Assembly (NCBI GenBank): GCA_903921455.1
Contig: CAIXPZ010000045.1
Location: 1 to 23,526 of the forward strand
DNA: 23,526 nucleotides
From: an uncultured Verrucomicrobia subdivision 3 bacterium
GTDB taxonomy: Bacteria > Verrucomicrobiota > Verrucomicrobiae > Limisphaerales > UBA11358
Direction of reading: 5' to 3'
The position numbers and the translations under genes were made by a program. The notes below the pieces were generated by a model that had not been told where the DNA came from, made no database searches, and worked only from the letters and a program-made list of their open reading frames with translations. Positions 22,094 through 23,526 of the stretch are shown here, piece by piece. Position 1 is the first letter of the stretch. The number at the start of each line of letters is the position of its first letter.

Positions 22094-22705
22094 ATGAAAA
22101 TTAAAGCACTCAGAAACTACAAACAACTGCCCCAACCGCTCTTTCTGGAAAGAGCGTGGCATGTGCATGACTGTTTCGAGGCCATCACGCCTTATCCGCT
22201 CGATGTGCCGTCGGAGACGGCCTTCAAGGCGTCGCTGGAAACTCTCGAATCCGCCGTGGACTTGTCCCTGACGGGAAATCACGCGGACGTGGCTGCCGCG
22301 AAACTGCTCCGCAAAGGCGTGGAGACGAAAATGGATCTGTTCGCGGATTTTGCGGACAAAGATTCCAACGGCGATGCCTCCGTCATCATGAACTACGGGT
22401 TTGAGGCCAGCGACGGCACGCATTCCAAAGTGCTGCTGGTGGCCCCGACCATCAAGACCGTGGATAACAGCGCCAGCGGTCAGTTCAAACTGGGCATCAA
22501 GGCCGTGCCCGGCGCCCGCGGCTACGAAGCCGAGGTGAAAACACCCACCGGCGACTGGGTGACGGCGGGTTACTCGACCGGCACGCGGAACTTCATGGTG
22601 TTCAAGCTGGTCACCGGCACACTCTATAGCATTCGTGTCCGCGCCGTGGCCGGGAACAGCAACCGCGGCCCGTGGAGCGAAGTCCTCACCAAGATGTGCA
22701 CCTGA
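22094..22705 (+). CDS. Fibronectin type III domain protein
   Basis: The 203-residue protein begins MKIKALRNYKQLPQP and has no signal peptide. Residues about 30-105 form a helical part (FKASLETLESAVDLSL, AAAKLLRKGVETKMDLFADFAD). Residues about 110-203 form a fibronectin type III domain: SGQFKLGIKAVPGARGYEAEV, then WVTAGYST, LVTGTLYSIRVRAVAGNSNRG and PWSEVLTKMC, with the Trp, Tyr and RVRAV positions of the fold. Similar small proteins, as I recall, occur in several copies in Verrucomicrobiota genomes; their function is unknown. I chose the ATG at 22094 because the upstream extension does not look coding. It is followed by a strong terminator, so it is a single-gene unit. Confidence 0.8.
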   Translation: MKIKALRNYKQLPQPLFLERAWHVHDCFEAITPYPLDVPSETAFKASLETLESAVDLSLTGNHADVAAAKLLRKGVETKMDLFADFADKDSNGDASVIMNYGFEASDGTHSKVLLVAPTIKTVDNSASGQFKLGIKAVPGARGYEAEVKTPTGDWVTAGYSTGTRNFMVFKLVTGTLYSIRVRAVAGNSNRGPWSEVLTKMCT

Positions 22706-22711
22706 AACGCA

Positions 22712-22750
22712 CCGGGTCAGGGCGGCCCCGCCGCCCTGGCCCGGCTTTTT
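22712..22750 (+). terminator. Rho-independent terminator after the fibronectin-III gene
   Basis: CCGGGTCAGGGCGG pairs with CCGCCCTGGCCCGG (14 base pairs, one G-U) around a CCCCG loop, and CTTTTTG follows. It lies six bases after the stop codon of the fibronectin-III gene. Confidence 0.93.
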
Positions 22751-22889
22751 GACAGACGACGTGCGCGCACCTCGCGTTGCGGACTGGCCGTTTAACGCAT
22801 TAATAAGCTGGACAATAAACAAATGCAGCGCTAAACCGGATTGCAAAGAGCGGCTTTGGATAGGCCGCAAAAATTCAATCGAATCAATA

Positions 22890-22896
22890 GTTAGGC
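22890..22896 (+). other. attC-like core site (GTTAGGC) before the 102-residue gene
   Basis: GTTAGGC fits the integron core consensus GTTRRRY, the 3' end of an attC site, and lies 12 bases before the start codon at 22909, the spacing seen in integron gene cassettes. A possible opposite end, GTTTAAC (fits RYYYAAC), lies at 22790-22796, giving a 107-base attC-like span. Internal pairing is poor, although TTGC...GCAA and GCGGC...GCCGC occur inside. The element is weak on its own and gains support only from the matching site downstream of the gene. Confidence 0.4.
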
Positions 22897-22908
22897 CGAC
22901 TACGCGCC

Positions 22909-23217
22909 ATGATACTTTTACCCAAGTCATCCGAAGATTGGAGCAAGCTCGCAATCTTGCCCTTTCGCGTTTTTGTTTTCGGTGCGTTTGCGGTCGAGTA
23001 TTTGATGGTTTCATTGTGGCCGAGGCATGGCGGCTCGCCGCCGGATTGGGTGATACTTATCACACTTGGTTATGTAGTCAGTTTTTTCGTTTTTATTCTG
23101 GCCGGTCTTGGTGGACTGGCTGCACATAGACGTGAGACGGCGTTTGGACATTTTCTTTTTGCCGTCCTCGCAGTGATTTTTGGATTATATTCGTTGAGAT
23201 TTTTAGCGAGTGCATGA
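22909..23217 (+). CDS. 102-residue membrane protein, possible integron cassette gene
   Basis: This short protein has three hydrophobic segments (about residues 15-36, 47-70 and 78-98), separated by small charged loops (LWPRHGGSPPDW, AAHRRETAFGH), so it is probably a small inner-membrane protein of unknown function. Base use is less GC-rich than in most genes of the window, with many T-ending codons, consistent with a foreign origin. It starts 12 bases after a GTTAGGC core site and ends 19 bases before GCCTAACAAGTCGC, which is the typical beginning of an attC site. This is the standard layout of an integron cassette: core, short gap, one promoterless gene, attC. No integrase is in the window. 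There is no clear ribosome-binding site. Confidence 0.6.
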   Translation: MILLPKSSEDWSKLAILPFRVFVFGAFAVEYLMVSLWPRHGGSPPDWVILITLGYVVSFFVFILAGLGGLAAHRRETAFGHFLFAVLAVIFGLYSLRFLASA

Positions 23218-23526
23218 TTATGGATTTACACCGTCGGCCTAACAAGTCGCGAGCCCGTGTGAAAACTATTTGGTTGGTGACTGATCAGTGGATTTGTTAG
23301 TTAGCAAGGTGGCCGGCGATTGGTTTTCTAACTATGCTTGTTTGGAACTGTTCCGGTGGCCGGGTGAGTCAGGGAAGATCATCGGACAGGGAGTCAAGGC
23401 CCGGCGTGGTTCTGCCGTCGCGGTGGGCACGCGGATGACATCCGCACTACGCGGAAATGATCGGCGTGCCAGTACACGCCGAGTTTCAGTTGGTGGATTC
23501 GGGCTTGCGTTTCAGAATTCAGAGGC
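23218..23526. other. Gene-free right end with attC-like start and hairpins
   Basis: No gene is visible in these 309 bases. GCCTAACAAGTCGC at 23237-23250 matches the usual start of environmental attC sites, but no GTTAGGC end follows within the window, so the site looks truncated or diverged. Further right are two perfect hairpins: GCGGATG-A-CATCCGC (23431-23445) and TCGGCGTG-CCAGTA-CACGCCGA (23461-23482). They may belong to a structured leader or to repeats outside the window. Confidence 0.45.

Noticed and set aside
22085..23014. 309-codon minus-strand frame
   Set aside because: Antisense to the fibronectin-III gene and across its terminator; product lacks domain features.

Overview
This 23.5 kb window looks like a chromosomal piece of a GC-rich Gram-negative bacterium, most likely a member of the Verrucomicrobiota. 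That assignment is an inference from gene content and style: alternative complex III genes, many small secreted or membrane hypotheticals, a short fibronectin-III protein of a type common in that phylum, and few clear Shine-Dalgarno sequences. No rRNA or tRNA gene was seen to confirm it.

Layout. 1-4147 holds housekeeping genes: the 3' end of an M20 peptidase, a small lipoprotein, a YhbY-type RNA-binding protein, a 2H phosphodiesterase (2'-5' RNA ligase family) broken by an in-frame TAA, maf, and the overlapping pair aroK-queG. 15169-4148 (minus strand) is one compact ten-gene respiratory operon. It runs actA-B-C-D-E-F (quinol:cytochrome c oxidoreductase, alternative complex III), then a small membrane protein, a CcoN-like protein, a CcoO-like cytochrome c and a second membrane-anchored cytochrome c. 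Every gene in it overlaps or abuts the next. 15526-20310 holds small or unknown genes: a 51-aa membrane peptide, a single-domain response regulator, secreted proteins, a DUF3309-like peptide with a second tiny hydrophobic ORF, and a three-gene unknown operon behind a perfect palindrome. 20815-23526 holds a potassium-channel-like protein with an altered filter, a striking 16-unit 21-bp tandem array, a fibronectin-III protein with a strong terminator, and an ORF bracketed by integron attC-like core sites.

How the genes work together. ActA-F should oxidise membrane quinol and pass electrons to c-type cytochromes. In described ACIII loci a true heme-copper oxidase often follows. Here the oxidase-like subunit keeps the CcoN helical scaffold and loop signatures, but all six histidines that bind heme b, heme b3 and CuB in CcoN are replaced. 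It has instead gained a four-cysteine cluster in one loop. It therefore cannot be a normal oxidase. Its cytochrome partners still have heme c sites, so the module may be a docking, electron-relay or regulatory extension of ACIII. This, the 21-bp array and the possible integron cassette are the main points for follow-up.
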